In this document: piece by piece, positions 25,112 to 33,461 of the stretch | Position numbering within the stretch: position 1 is the first letter of the stretch | How the letters are laid out: each line of letters starts with the position of its first letter | Origin: Fibrobacter succinogenes | GTDB taxonomy: Bacteria > Fibrobacterota > Fibrobacteria > Fibrobacterales > Fibrobacteraceae | NCBI GenBank assembly: GCA_902771595.1 | Contig: CACXXH010000021.1 | Span: 1 to 64,000, forward strand | Reading direction: 5' to 3' | DNA length: 64,000 nucleotides | Position numbers and translations under genes: made by a program | Notes under the pieces: generated by a model | What the model was told of the DNA's origin: nothing | What the model saw: only the letters and a program-made list of their open reading frames with translations | The model's database searches: none

Positions 25112-26641
25112 TTAGAATCCGGTATTGATAATGGCCTTGGACATGAGGCGCTTGCCGGAATCATTTTCGACGATGGCGAGAAGCCTTCCCTTGACCTTCG
25201 GGAGGAATCCGCCGGTCGCCCCCATCACAGCGACCACGTTGCCGCGCACGTCGAAGAGCTTCACGCGGGCGCCAGCAGGCGCTCCGGTCACATCCAGACG
25301 ACCCGCAGCCATGCGCATTTCGAGATTAGCAACGGAACAATCGCCGCCAAGCGATGATGGAGGAGGTTCGACGATTCCCGTATCCTTGGGCACGGTATCC
25401 TGCGGAACCGTGTCTATCGAGGACGCCGTGAACGGAAGGTCCGGCGTTTCCCAGTCAATCCAGTCGCCATAGTTGTCAATCTTGAATCCCTTGCCGTTCG
25501 TGGGCTTCACGTGGATATCGGTATTGGCATCCTTGTTGCGCAAGAACTTGTCCACGAACGCAGTCACGGACTTGGTCTGGCTAGACGCCGCCTGGCAATG
25601 TTCGTGACCGCCGGTAAAGTCAAAGCCGATACGGTCCTCGATGCCCATGGCCTTCCACACTTCGGTCGCCGCCATCATGGACTTGTAGCCCGATTCGTCG
25701 CCGAGCCATTCGTAGCCGGGGTTGCCGAGCGCGATCACCGCACGCGGGGCAATCATCGCGATGAGTTCGTGGTGGTCATGCGGGAGCTTGTACGGGTCCT
25801 GGCGCTGCAGGCTCTGCATGAACCAGCTGTAGTTCGTGTTGTCAATCTTTTCGATGTTCGTGCCGCGGCTCGCGAAGTCGGCGGAAGTACGCCACGAGTT
25901 GATGCCGCCGCCACCCGATTCCTGAGCGATGGTAAGCGTCACGCGTTCGTCGAAGGCGCCCGCGAACAGGGCCATCTTGCCCGCATAGGAGCAGCCCGTG
26001 ACCGCAATCTTGCTCATGTCGAGGTGGTATTCGTCGGCAATCTGCGCAAGGCCGTCAATCAGGCGGCTCACGCCCCACGACCATGCAGAATAGTCACCGT
26101 TCTGGTTCTTGTTGCCGTAGAACTTGTAGAAGCCCACGTTCGTGTCCTTCTGGCCGTTCATGGAATATTTCGCCACCTGGTCGTGGCTGAAGGGCACCTG
26201 CACAAAGCCGCTGAAGATGCTCGAAGAGAGCGAACCCGTACCGCTGTTCATGCCGATGATAATCGGGTGCGGCCCGTTGCCCGAGGGAATGCTGAACTTA
26301 GACGTGATTGTCATCGTCTTGCCGCCTTCCTTGACCGTCACCGTGAGGGTGCCGCCGCTGTAGGTAGCGCTCACGTCGGAAGGAATCGGCTTGTCGCCAA
26401 TCTCGTACTTTTCGATATCGGCCTTGATCTCGTTACGGCGCTTGCTCCAGTCATCGTACTTGGTGACCTTGGATCCGTCATGGAATTCAAACGGGTTGGG
26501 AAGTTTCTTGTTGGACTTGAGTTCGCCGGCCGTGGCGCCCAGGTCCTTGCCCCGGTTCTCTACATCGAAGTTGAGCGGGGCCTGTGCATAAACTACCGAA
26601 CACAGCCCAAAAGCAAGGGCCGCATAAAGCATCTGTTTCAT
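25112..26641 (-). CDS. Secreted CE15-type glucuronoyl esterase with C-terminal sorting domain
   Basis: Predicted to cleave ester links between glucuronoxylan and lignin. ATG 26641 follows AAGGAG and gives signal peptide MKQMLYAALAFGLCSVVYA; 509 residues. The CE15 nucleophile motif is TGCSYAGKMAL (Ser218), with the acid residue in AQESGGGG (Glu241) and the histidine region GGHEHC (346-348). Residues about 430-460 are a Pro/Asp/Thr linker with DTVPxDT repeats, followed by a sorting-type CTD (RVKLFDVRGNVVAVMG). Lies 69 bp upstream of the CE6 gene; no terminator seen between them, so an operon is likely. Specificity towards methyl-glucuronoyl esters is from family knowledge. Confidence 0.87.
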   Translation of the reverse strand: MKQMLYAALAFGLCSVVYAQAPLNFDVENRGKDLGATAGELKSNKKLPNPFEFHDGSKVTKYDDWSKRRNEIKADIEKYEIGDKPIPSDVSATYSGGTLTVTVKEGGKTMTITSKFSIPSGNGPHPIIIGMNSGTGSLSSSIFSGFVQVPFSHDQVAKYSMNGQKDTNVGFYKFYGNKNQNGDYSAWSWGVSRLIDGLAQIADEYHLDMSKIAVTGCSYAGKMALFAGAFDERVTLTIAQESGGGGINSWRTSADFASRGTNIEKIDNTNYSWFMQSLQRQDPYKLPHDHHELIAMIAPRAVIALGNPGYEWLGDESGYKSMMAATEVWKAMGIEDRIGFDFTGGHEHCQAASSQTKSVTAFVDKFLRNKDANTDIHVKPTNGKGFKIDNYGDWIDWETPDLPFTASSIDTVPQDTVPKDTGIVEPPPSSLGGDCSVANLEMRMAAGRLDVTGAPAGARVKLFDVRGNVVAVMGATGGFLPKVKGRLLAIVENDSGKRLMSKAIINTGF

Positions 26642-26781
26642 TCTAACTCCTTTTCCCAACCATTCCCTACACCACACCAATTTACAATATATATGCCCCG
26701 AAAGGAAGAATCGAAGGGAGCAAAACATAATCCATTTACAAAATGTAAAAGGACAAGTTTAATGGGGGAAAAAGGCTAATT

Positions 26782-27987
26782 TTGCCTTCATTTTTATCTA
26801 AATTTTCTATCGTGACGAACCGTACCGTAAAATTTCTCGCGGCCTTATCCATCGTAACGTTTTTGCCAATGGTCGCCGCCGCACAGGATGCGCCCGCGCA
26901 GGCCGACACGCTGATTACGCCTGCACCGGCCAATTCCGCGTCAGCGACGGATTCCGCCAGCACGGCAGCAGCGGACACCTCCAAGCATTTCCAGTGGTGG
27001 AGCGCCGTGCCCGTACTCGGCTATACCGAAGAGACCGAACTCCAATACGGTGCGATGGTGAACTTCTTCTTGCCGCCCTCGTTCAAGGGAGGCCATTCGC
27101 AAGAAATAGACGTCGCCGCCTACGGTTCCACGCTCAAGCAGTTCCAGTTCGCGGCCACGCCCTATTTCTACTTCGCGCACGACCGCATATCCGGATGGCT
27201 CGACTTCCGCTACCAGAACTGGGTAGGGCATTTCTTCGGCATCGGCAACGACGTCGACATGGACGATTACATCACTTTCGACCGCGAGACGTTCTTCCTG
27301 ATGGGCATCGTGGAATCGAACCTCGGGCTACCGCAGGCGCTGCAGAACTTCCGCTACGGGTTCGTGTTCGACATCAACCGCAGTAAAATGGAATTCAGGG
27401 AATACGATGGCGAGATAGTCCAGCCCACGAACACGGACGGCTGGCGCAACGCCATCGGGTACCATCTCTCGTTCGACACGCGCGACAACCTCAACTGGGC
27501 ACGACACGGTGTGTTCTTCCAGTGGGAACACCGCTTCTACAGCGATGCGTTCGGCGACTACAGCTTCACGTTTCAGGAACTCGACCTGCGCGCCTACGGC
27601 GAGACTATTTGGAACACTTCGATGGCGGTGGCCCTCTTGTGGCAGCGCACCGACGGCGACGTCCCCTTCGAATACATGGCGGGCCCCGACGGCATCAAGC
27701 GTTTCCGCGGGGTGAAGACAAAATATTTCCGCGACAACCAGGCGACCATACTGCAGGTGGAACTCCGCAAGCAACTCTTCTGGAGGCTCGCCGGCGATAT
27801 CTTCTTCGAAGGCGGCAAGGTCGGGCCGTACTTCAGCAAACTCATGCGCAACAAATGGCACCGCGCTGTCGGGTTCGGCGGCAAGCTGGCGCTCAACAAG
27901 TCCGAGCGCCTATACGCACGCGCCGAAGTCTCGTGGGTGGATTTCAATAGCCTCGGCCTGACGTTCTACTTTAGAGAAGCTTTCTAA
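26782..27987 (+). CDS. Omp85/BamA-like outer-membrane barrel without POTRA domains
   Basis: About 400 residues: signal peptide (FLAALSIVTFLPMVAAAQ), a short Ala/Ser/Asp-rich linker, then a beta-barrel of the bacterial surface antigen (D15) type starting at about residue 70. IKRFRGVKTKYFRDN matches the conserved L6-loop RFRG region. The last strand ends in LTFYFREAF with a terminal Phe, as in outer-membrane proteins. There are no POTRA repeats, so this is a short single-barrel family member, not BamA. The start is uncertain: TTG at 26782 or GTG at 26812, and both give a signal peptide. Function (lipid or protein export) unknown. Confidence 0.78.
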   Translation: MPSFLSKFSIVTNRTVKFLAALSIVTFLPMVAAAQDAPAQADTLITPAPANSASATDSASTAAADTSKHFQWWSAVPVLGYTEETELQYGAMVNFFLPPSFKGGHSQEIDVAAYGSTLKQFQFAATPYFYFAHDRISGWLDFRYQNWVGHFFGIGNDVDMDDYITFDRETFFLMGIVESNLGLPQALQNFRYGFVFDINRSKMEFREYDGEIVQPTNTDGWRNAIGYHLSFDTRDNLNWARHGVFFQWEHRFYSDAFGDYSFTFQELDLRAYGETIWNTSMAVALLWQRTDGDVPFEYMAGPDGIKRFRGVKTKYFRDNQATILQVELRKQLFWRLAGDIFFEGGKVGPYFSKLMRNKWHRAVGFGGKLALNKSERLYARAEVSWVDFNSLGLTFYFREAF

Positions 27988-28090
27988 GACCGTTCGCGCT
28001 AAACTCAAGCAGTTTAACTCCGGTATGCACTCGCTCTCTCGAGCTTGTACAGCTCCCGTATGCGCTATATTATACACGGGACATTATCCG

Positions 28091-28104
28091 GTGATTCAAA
28101 TCAC
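28091..28104. promoter_or_regulatory. GTGA-N6-TCAC palindrome
   Basis: GTGATT-CA-AATCAC is a perfect 6+6 dyad fitting a CRP/FNR-family half-site pair. It lies in the 206-bp gap between two convergent genes. Apart from a terminator, nothing else was recognised there, so its target is unclear. Confidence 0.3.
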
Positions 28105-28130
28105 GACATAAGAAAGCGTTCCGCATACAG

Positions 28131-28166
28131 AAAAACGCGGACTCCCGACGGAATCCGCGTTTTTTA
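28131..28166. terminator. Bidirectional terminator after nuoA / Omp85-like gene
   Basis: AAAACGCGGA and TCCGCGTTTT form a perfect 10-bp stem, with T-runs on both strands. Confidence 0.88.
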
Positions 28167-28193
28167 TTTTGAGATAGAACACTCTATGAAACG

Positions 28194-28586
28194 CTAGTCC
28201 TTGATGCTCGTCCAGTCGAGCACGCCCTTCTTGTAGAGGTAGAGGTAACCCGCTTCGAGGATGAACAAGAACCCGAGGAGCACGAGCAGAAGTTCCCAGC
28301 CGCCGGCCAAGAACTGAACCGTCCACGGGTAGAGGAACGCCACTTCCAGGTCAAAAACGAGGAAAAGCATGGCAACCATGTAGTATTTCACGGGGTAACG
28401 CTCGTTCGCAGTGCCCGAAACATGGGCCAGACCGCACTCGTAGGCCGAGCCTTTGATAAGCACGTTTTTGATCTTGCCCGGGTGCAAAAACCAGTTGGCA
28501 AGGAGCAGAACTGTAGGGATGCAAAGCGCCATGATGACCAAAATGGTCATGGCGAACGTAGTGTCGAAAATTTCAACATTGCTCAT
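28194..28586 (-). CDS. nuoA: NADH-quinone oxidoreductase subunit A
   Basis: 130-residue membrane subunit of complex I with three hydrophobic helices. The family signature is plain: GSAYECGLAHV, VKYYMVAMLFLVFDLEVAFLYPW and a C-terminal membrane segment LLVLLGFLFILEAGYLYLY. A normal-length, apparently functional gene. It stands alone: a strong terminator follows it and no nuoB-N genes are on either side. In most bacteria nuoA heads the nuo operon. Either the remaining subunits are elsewhere or this is a second copy. Confidence 0.93.
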   Translation of the reverse strand: MSNVEIFDTTFAMTILVIMALCIPTVLLLANWFLHPGKIKNVLIKGSAYECGLAHVSGTANERYPVKYYMVAMLFLVFDLEVAFLYPWTVQFLAGGWELLLVLLGFLFILEAGYLYLYKKGVLDWTSIKD

Positions 28587-28653
28587 AGTGGCAAAAAAGA
28601 TAGTAAAAAAGTTTTTTCTGTTAACCCCGCAAAATGTAAAGTATATTTGGGGT

Positions 28654-29544
28654 ATGAAAAATCACATTCTGTTTGTGGGTATTTTGGGTGTTTTCTCGCT
28701 TTGGGCGGGATGTACAGGAGGAGACAACGGTCCCTTGTCTCCTATCGATGACGAATCTAATATTTCGGATTCCGGCGAATCTGCAAAAAGCAGTTCCTCG
28801 GCAAAGAGCAAATCCAGCAGCAGCGGGAAGGTAAACTCTTCTGCGGATGATTCCGACAGCACGGACGTAGTCCACAAGGAAATTTACAAAGAGAAAAAAA
28901 GGCCCGACTCGACCCTCAGCTACCCCAGCAGCGGCATTTTCTGCTGGGACGAAAACTGCGACGCCAGGAACAGTTCCTCCTCTTCCGCCGCATCCAGTTC
29001 GAGCGAAGAAATCGTCATCGGCCAGTCCTCCGAATCTAACGTGCCGCCAACCGTGAACGGCAATTCCATGACCGACAACCGCGACGGCAAGACCTACAAG
29101 CTCCAGAACGTGGGCGGCAAGCTGTGGATGGCTCAGGACCTCAACCACGAGATGTCTAACAGCATGTGCTTCGACAAGAGCAACGCGAACTGCGAAAAGT
29201 ACGGAAGGCTCTACACCTTCGGCGCTGCCCAAAAGGCATGCCCCACCGGATGGAAACTGCCTAACCGCAACGAAGCCCAGTCGATTCTCAACGCGAGCGA
29301 CTACCCGTGGAGCTACAGCGGCCGCTGCAAGGAAGGCGACTGCGACTTCACCGGGAAAATGGGCTTCCATTGGATTGACACCAAACCGCAAGACGGCGAC
29401 AAGAACTTCGATTCCAACAAGGGCGACAAATTCGCCGTCATTATCGTGGAAAAGGAACCGGGCTACGCCGGCGACGACACGCAAAAGTTCTTCCAGGTCG
29501 ACGAAAAGGCCAAGCACTTCAGCGTCCGCTGCGTGCAGGAATAA
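28654..29544 (+). CDS. FISUMP-domain lipoprotein
   Basis: 296-residue surface lipoprotein of the Fibrobacter major paralogous (FISUMP, TIGR02145-like) family. ATG 28654 gives signal MKNHILFVGILGVFSLWAGC with lipobox cysteine Cys20. It is followed by a Ser-rich linker (KSSSSAKSKSSSSGK; later SSSSSAASSSS) to about residue 130. The C-terminal domain has the family pattern TDNRDGKTYKLQNVGGKLWMAQ, CPTGWKLPNRNEAQ and a closing SVRCVQE with Cys pairs. TATATT ends 6 nt before the ATG, and no ribosome-binding site is visible. The role is unknown for the family; the abundance of paralogues is a genus hallmark. Confidence 0.9.
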   Translation: MKNHILFVGILGVFSLWAGCTGGDNGPLSPIDDESNISDSGESAKSSSSAKSKSSSSGKVNSSADDSDSTDVVHKEIYKEKKRPDSTLSYPSSGIFCWDENCDARNSSSSSAASSSSEEIVIGQSSESNVPPTVNGNSMTDNRDGKTYKLQNVGGKLWMAQDLNHEMSNSMCFDKSNANCEKYGRLYTFGAAQKACPTGWKLPNRNEAQSILNASDYPWSYSGRCKEGDCDFTGKMGFHWIDTKPQDGDKNFDSNKGDKFAVIIVEKEPGYAGDDTQKFFQVDEKAKHFSVRCVQE

Positions 29545-29566
29545 TCCAAACCGCACAAAAAATTTC

Positions 29567-29595
29567 AAGGGTCCGCATCGCGGGCCCTTTTTTTG
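29567..29595 (+). terminator. Terminator of the FISUMP gene
   Basis: AAGGGTCCGC and GCGGGCCCTT pair over 10 positions (one G-T) around an ATC loop, followed by seven T's. Confidence 0.85.
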
Positions 29596-29623
29596 ATACC
29601 GTTCGCAATCACTTGCGGTTCAG

Positions 29624-29862
29624 GTGAGCCACAAGCGACTCGTCTTTACGAGTCGTGGTGGCGAGCTTTGGACACTTAGCACTTTAGTGCTTAGTGTACA
29701 TGGCCACCTTTAGGTGGGAGCGAGGCTCTACCGGAGATTCTTCATTTGAGTTAGAGCCGAGCGGTCTATGTGAGCCACAAGCGACTCGTCTTTACGAGTC
29801 GTGGTGGCGAGAGCGAGGCTCTGCCGGAGGTTCTTCATTTGAGTTAGAGCCGAGCGGTCTAT
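29624..29862. repeat. Cluster of duplicated stem-loop repeats next to uvrC
   Basis: Two alternating units. Unit A (42 bp; 29624-29665 and 29770-29811) is identical in both copies and holds CGACTCGT-CTTT-ACGAGTCG. Unit B (52 bp; 29718-29769 and 29811-29862) differs at two positions and holds GGCTCT...AGAGCC. Between them lie two more hairpins (AGCACT-TT-AGTGCT and CCACC-TTTA-GGTGG). The second unit B covers the uvrC stop codon. No reading frame or IS features. Confidence 0.8.
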
Positions 29863-31745
29863 ATATCCGCGGGCGGTTCTTCACCGGAACTGGAGCCGGG
29901 AACCTCTATAAACTTGGCGCAGTATTCTTTCACCTGCTCGCGGACGCTGTTCCCGCGCACCTTTCCCAGCAGGTCGACGATGTCTTCGAGCGGGGCCGCC
30001 ATGAACGCCTCCGCGCTCTTGTAGCGGGAAAGGATCTTCACGCGGGTCTCGTGCCCCACGCCGGGCATCTTGAGCCATTCCACTTCCAGGTCCTTCTTGC
30101 GCTTGCTGCGCTGGTACGTGATGGCGAAGCGGTGCGCCTCGTCGCGGGCGTTCTGCAAAAGTTTCAAAGCCGGGCTCGTGCGGTGCAACACGATGCTCTT
30201 GCGGTCATCGGGAAACACGATTTCTTCGAGGCGCTTCGCGAGCCCGATGAGCGGCAGGTCCGTATCGTGCCCGAGTTCCTTCAGAATCTGCATGGTGGCA
30301 TCTACCTGGCCCTTGCCGCCGTCGCATACCCACAGGTCGGGCATGGGCGTGCCTTCCTCTTCCAGCCGGCGGATACGGCGGGTCATCACCTCGCGCATGC
30401 TCGCGAAGTCGTCCACGCCCTCCACCGTCTTGATGATAAACTTGCGGTAGTTGCTCTTGTCGGGCTTGCCGTTCTTGAAGGCGACGAGACTCGCCACCGT
30501 GTTCGTGCCCGAGAGGTGCGAGATGTCCACGCACTCGATGCGGAAAGGCGTCTTCTTGAGTCCCAGAACCTTCTGCAGTTCGAAGACGCTCTGGTCGATT
30601 TCGCTGTACTTCTGCACCTCGGCCCGCATCTCCACCAGAATCATGTCGGCGTTCGCGCCCGCGAGCTTGAGGAACCCGACCTTCTCGCCGCGCTGCGGGT
30701 TCGTGACGCTCACCTTGTGGCCCGCGTTCTTGGCGAGCGCCTGCTCCAGGGGCTCGCGGTCCGCATCCAGTATCACGTCGGTCGCAATCTCGCCCGGAAT
30801 GTGCTCCACGTCCAGGTACCACTGCACCAGCATCTGCTGGAGGATTCCCGCCTCGTCTTCTTCGAGCTTGCATTCCAGGCGGTAGTGGCGGCGGCCGGAA
30901 AGTACGCCGTTCCTGTACTCGAAAATGACGGCGGCCGCCATCGTCCCGTTACGGCGCAGGCTGAGCACGTCCAGCGAGAGGTTCGGGTCGGTCACGTCCG
31001 TCTTCTGGTGGATTCCCGTGGCCCGCAGCGCCTCGATGGCGTCGCGCTTTTTCATCGCGGTCTCGAAATCCAGCCGTTCGCTCGCCTCCTGCATCTCGCG
31101 TTCCCACTGCCCGATAAGGTCGTCGCGCTTGCCGTTCAACAGCATCTGCGTCTGGAGAACCGCCTTGTGGTACTCTTCCTTGGTCACCAGGCCCGCGCAG
31201 GGGGCGCCGCATCGCCCGATGTGGTAATTGAGGCAGGGCCTTTGCGGGCTCTTGAGCGGGAGCTTCAGTTTGCATTCTCGTATCTTGAAGAGCCGCGCGG
31301 CAATGTCCTGCAGCTGCGCTATCATGCGGGAATTCAGGAAGGGTCCGAAGTACTGGCAGCCGTCCTTGCGCACCGCCCTCGAGAGGAACAGCCTCGGGAA
31401 GTCCTCGTGCACCGAGAACGCGAGGTACGGGAAGTGCTTGTCGTCTTTCAGGAGAACGTTGTACTTGGGCGTGTGCTTTCGGATGAGGTTCGCTTCCAGA
31501 ATAAGCGCCTCGGACTCGCTCTCGGTGATAATCCACTCGATGTCGCGGATATGCGGGAGCATGAGCGTAGCGGCCCGGTGGCCCGCATGGTCGCTGCCGT
31601 CGAAATAGCTCCTAACGCGGTTCTTGAGCACCTTCGCCTTGCCGATGTAGATAATCTTCCCCTGCGAATTGCGCATGATGTAGACTCCCGGCAAAGCGGG
31701 GAGCTCGGCCAGTCGCCGTTCGATGTGCTCGTTCACAGGAAGCAT
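29859..31745 (-). CDS. uvrC: Excinuclease ABC subunit C
   Basis: Nucleotide-excision-repair nuclease, cytoplasmic. 628 residues with the full domain order. N-terminal GIY-YIG nuclease (LPGVYIMRNSQGKIIYIGKAKVLKNRVRSYF), cysteine cluster region CLNYHIGRCGAPCAG, UVR/coiled-coil region (EREMQEASERLDFETAMKKRDAIEAL), RNase H-like nuclease (IECVDISHLSGTNTVAS, LWVCDGGKGQVDA, GLAKRLEEI) and C-terminal helix-hairpin-helix (MPGVGHETRVKILSRYKSAEAF). The start ATG 31745 fits the family. The last codons and stop (29859-29861) lie inside a repeat unit, so the tail SSSGEEPPADI may have been altered by repeat insertion. Confidence 0.96.
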   Translation of the reverse strand: MLPVNEHIERRLAELPALPGVYIMRNSQGKIIYIGKAKVLKNRVRSYFDGSDHAGHRAATLMLPHIRDIEWIITESESEALILEANLIRKHTPKYNVLLKDDKHFPYLAFSVHEDFPRLFLSRAVRKDGCQYFGPFLNSRMIAQLQDIAARLFKIRECKLKLPLKSPQRPCLNYHIGRCGAPCAGLVTKEEYHKAVLQTQMLLNGKRDDLIGQWEREMQEASERLDFETAMKKRDAIEALRATGIHQKTDVTDPNLSLDVLSLRRNGTMAAAVIFEYRNGVLSGRRHYRLECKLEEDEAGILQQMLVQWYLDVEHIPGEIATDVILDADREPLEQALAKNAGHKVSVTNPQRGEKVGFLKLAGANADMILVEMRAEVQKYSEIDQSVFELQKVLGLKKTPFRIECVDISHLSGTNTVASLVAFKNGKPDKSNYRKFIIKTVEGVDDFASMREVMTRRIRRLEEEGTPMPDLWVCDGGKGQVDATMQILKELGHDTDLPLIGLAKRLEEIVFPDDRKSIVLHRTSPALKLLQNARDEAHRFAITYQRSKRKKDLEVEWLKMPGVGHETRVKILSRYKSAEAFMAAPLEDIVDLLGKVRGNSVREQVKEYCAKFIEVPGSSSGEEPPADI

Positions 31746-31926
31746 AACCTACAAGGTAAAATTTATTGCACCGGGACGAGGCCCCTCCCGCATATCTTTT
31801 ACGGCCCAAAAAACACGTCTTCCCGACGCATCGCGGTTTTTATGTTTTTTTTCATACTTTAGCGCCTGTTTTTTTATATATCTTTTTAGTGGTGATATGT
31901 ATCCCCTGATTTTTACGGAGCGATAA

Positions 31927-32814
31927 ATGAATTTAGAGAATATCAATCTTCTCTCGCAGCGGGTGGATGGAGTATTGGCAACCGTCCGCAACCTACGGCA
32001 AGAGGTCGCAAACCTTAAACAGGCCCTCTCCGGAGCGAAGGCCGAGCTCCAGGACAGGAACCTCGTCCTCGAGAGCCTAAACGCCGAACTCACGGACTGC
32101 AAAGCAGCTCTGACCGCACGCGCCAACCAGGCCGCCGCACAGGACGAAGCCCTCAACCAGAAGCAGGGAACGATTGACGAACTTCAGGGTTCGATCGCGA
32201 ATGCGAACGCGCGAATCTCCGACCTCGAAAACATGTTGAACCAGGCGAACGAGAGCCTGGAGGCCTCCAAGGCCGAAATCTCGAAACTCAACGCCGATGT
32301 CCGTGAACGCGAAGATGTCGCCAACGCCCTCCGCAACGACTGCGCGGTCGTCAAGGCGAACGAGGCCATCCTGAACGGGAAAATCGAAGAGATGGGCAAG
32401 GCGCTCGCCGAGAAGGACGCCACCATCGAAGCCCTGAACGCCGAGAAGGCAAGCCTCAACGAGACCATCAAGGAACAAGGCGAAGAGATTCTGCAGGCGC
32501 AGGAGCAGTTCAAGCAGATGGTCTCCACCATCGAGAGCGAGCTCGGTACCGAGATTCCCGTGAACGTTTCCTTTGCCGACGAGCCCGAAGCAGCAAGCGA
32601 GGTCCAGGCGGAAGAACCCGCCGATGATTTCGCGCAGGTCGCCGAAGCTCCGGCCGCCGGACAGCCGCAGGCAAATGAAATCAAGGAGCCCGAACTCGAC
32701 TTCAACCAGGCGGTCGGAGAAGAGGACGAGCCCATCGAAATCCACCCAGCCAATGAGAAGGAACCGGACCTCTTCGCGAGCAACGGAGGCTCGCCTACCA
32801 GTTTTTTCGGCTAA
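31927..32814 (+). CDS. Coiled-coil protein with acidic tail, upstream of zapA
   Basis: 295 residues. About 5-205 are one long predicted coiled coil with heptad Leu/Ala pattern (LLSQRVDGVLATVRNLRQEV ...). Residues 206-285 are acidic and Pro/Ala-rich, and the tail ends in DLFASNGGSPTSFFG. No signal peptide or membrane segment, so cytoplasmic. ACGGAGCGATAA precedes the ATG. zapA begins 43 bp after its stop codon, so the pair is probably an operon. Position and architecture suggest a ZapB-like or MatP-like division-ring scaffold, but the protein is not a recognised family and the role is inferred from context only. Confidence 0.75.
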   Translation: MNLENINLLSQRVDGVLATVRNLRQEVANLKQALSGAKAELQDRNLVLESLNAELTDCKAALTARANQAAAQDEALNQKQGTIDELQGSIANANARISDLENMLNQANESLEASKAEISKLNADVREREDVANALRNDCAVVKANEAILNGKIEEMGKALAEKDATIEALNAEKASLNETIKEQGEEILQAQEQFKQMVSTIESELGTEIPVNVSFADEPEAASEVQAEEPADDFAQVAEAPAAGQPQANEIKEPELDFNQAVGEEDEPIEIHPANEKEPDLFASNGGSPTSFFG

Positions 32815-32857
32815 AAATGCTGATGGATGACGATCCATTCGGCGTAGGATTGAAATA

Positions 32858-33187
32858 ATGGCAGAATTGAATTCGCACAGATCAGTAAGCGTAACTGTCG
32901 CGGGCGAACGGTTGCAGATAAGGACCGACCTTCCCGACGGGGACCTCAAGGATATCGTCGATCACATCGACGAGCGCTACGCCAGTTACGACCGTTACAA
33001 CCTGGAAGCGGGCAAGAAATTCGCACTGCTCGCCCTCGAGCTCAGCCAGCAGATAGTCGAGCTCAAGCGGATGGTGCACCTGCTCAAGGTGGAACGGGAC
33101 GAACTGAACAGCGGAGTCAAGGAAGTCACGGCGCTCCTGGACGAGGGTCTGGAGCATTCGGAAAGCAGAAATAGCGATTGGGTGTAA
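32858..33187 (+). CDS. zapA: Cell division protein ZapA
   Basis: 109-residue FtsZ-associated protein. The N-terminal globular part (VSVTVAGERLQIRTDLPDGDLKDIVDHIDERY) and the following long helix (KKFALLALELSQQIVELKRMV) match ZapA, which crosslinks FtsZ protofilaments. AGGATTGAAATA precedes the ATG. It follows the coiled-coil gene and is followed by a structured ncRNA with its own promoter. The zapA-ncRNA order resembles the zapA-ssrS arrangement of many bacteria. Confidence 0.88.
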   Translation: MAELNSHRSVSVTVAGERLQIRTDLPDGDLKDIVDHIDERYASYDRYNLEAGKKFALLALELSQQIVELKRMVHLLKVERDELNSGVKEVTALLDEGLEHSESRNSDWV

Positions 33188-33246
33188 AAAACGGCCTTTT
33201 TTACAATTCCGTGACAAACAAAGTGCAAAATACGGCAGAAACGCTA

Positions 33247-33275
33247 TTGATTTAACTCGGAAATAAAGGTATATT
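33247..33275 (+). promoter_or_regulatory. Promoter of the ncRNA behind zapA
   Basis: TTGATT (33247-33252), a 17-nt spacer and TATATT (33270-33275). The expected start falls at about 33282-33285, right at the GGCATC that begins the RNA's closing stem. Confidence 0.65.
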
Positions 33276-33284
33276 TGTAATACA

Positions 33285-33447
33285 GGCATCGCACGGATTA
33301 ACGCCCGATCTAACAAGATTATATCAGCTCGTCGCTCTTGTGGTCTAGTTTAGGCGCGCTTTGACGCGAAAAACGAAGCACCAAGGCACTGCTATCTTTT
33401 TACAATAGTAGTTTCGAGTGTTCCACCGTGGACGGATGCCTTTTTTT
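33285..33447 (+). ncRNA. ssrS: Structured ncRNA downstream of zapA, 6S RNA candidate
   Basis: About 163 nt with no open reading frame. The ends pair (GGCATC with GATGCC; CACGG with CCGTG) and the 3' arm runs into TTTTTTT, forming a terminator. Internal pairings include ACAAGA/TCTTGT, CGCG/CGCG and CTGCTAT/ATAGTAG. A good sigma-70-type promoter is correctly placed. Position directly after zapA is the usual place of the 6S RNA gene in many bacteria. The fold is less rod-like than classical 6S, so the name is provisional; the existence of an RNA gene is better supported than its class. Confidence 0.55.
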
Positions 33448-33461
33448 GTACCCAAAAAAAG

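Noticed and set aside
29624-29862. Possible CRISPR array
   Set aside because: Only two copies of each unit, the units are different palindromes, spacing is irregular and no cas genes are present.
29694-31862. 722-codon open frame on the plus strand
   Set aside because: Antisense shadow of uvrC caused by GC-biased codon use; no domain or ribosome-binding site.
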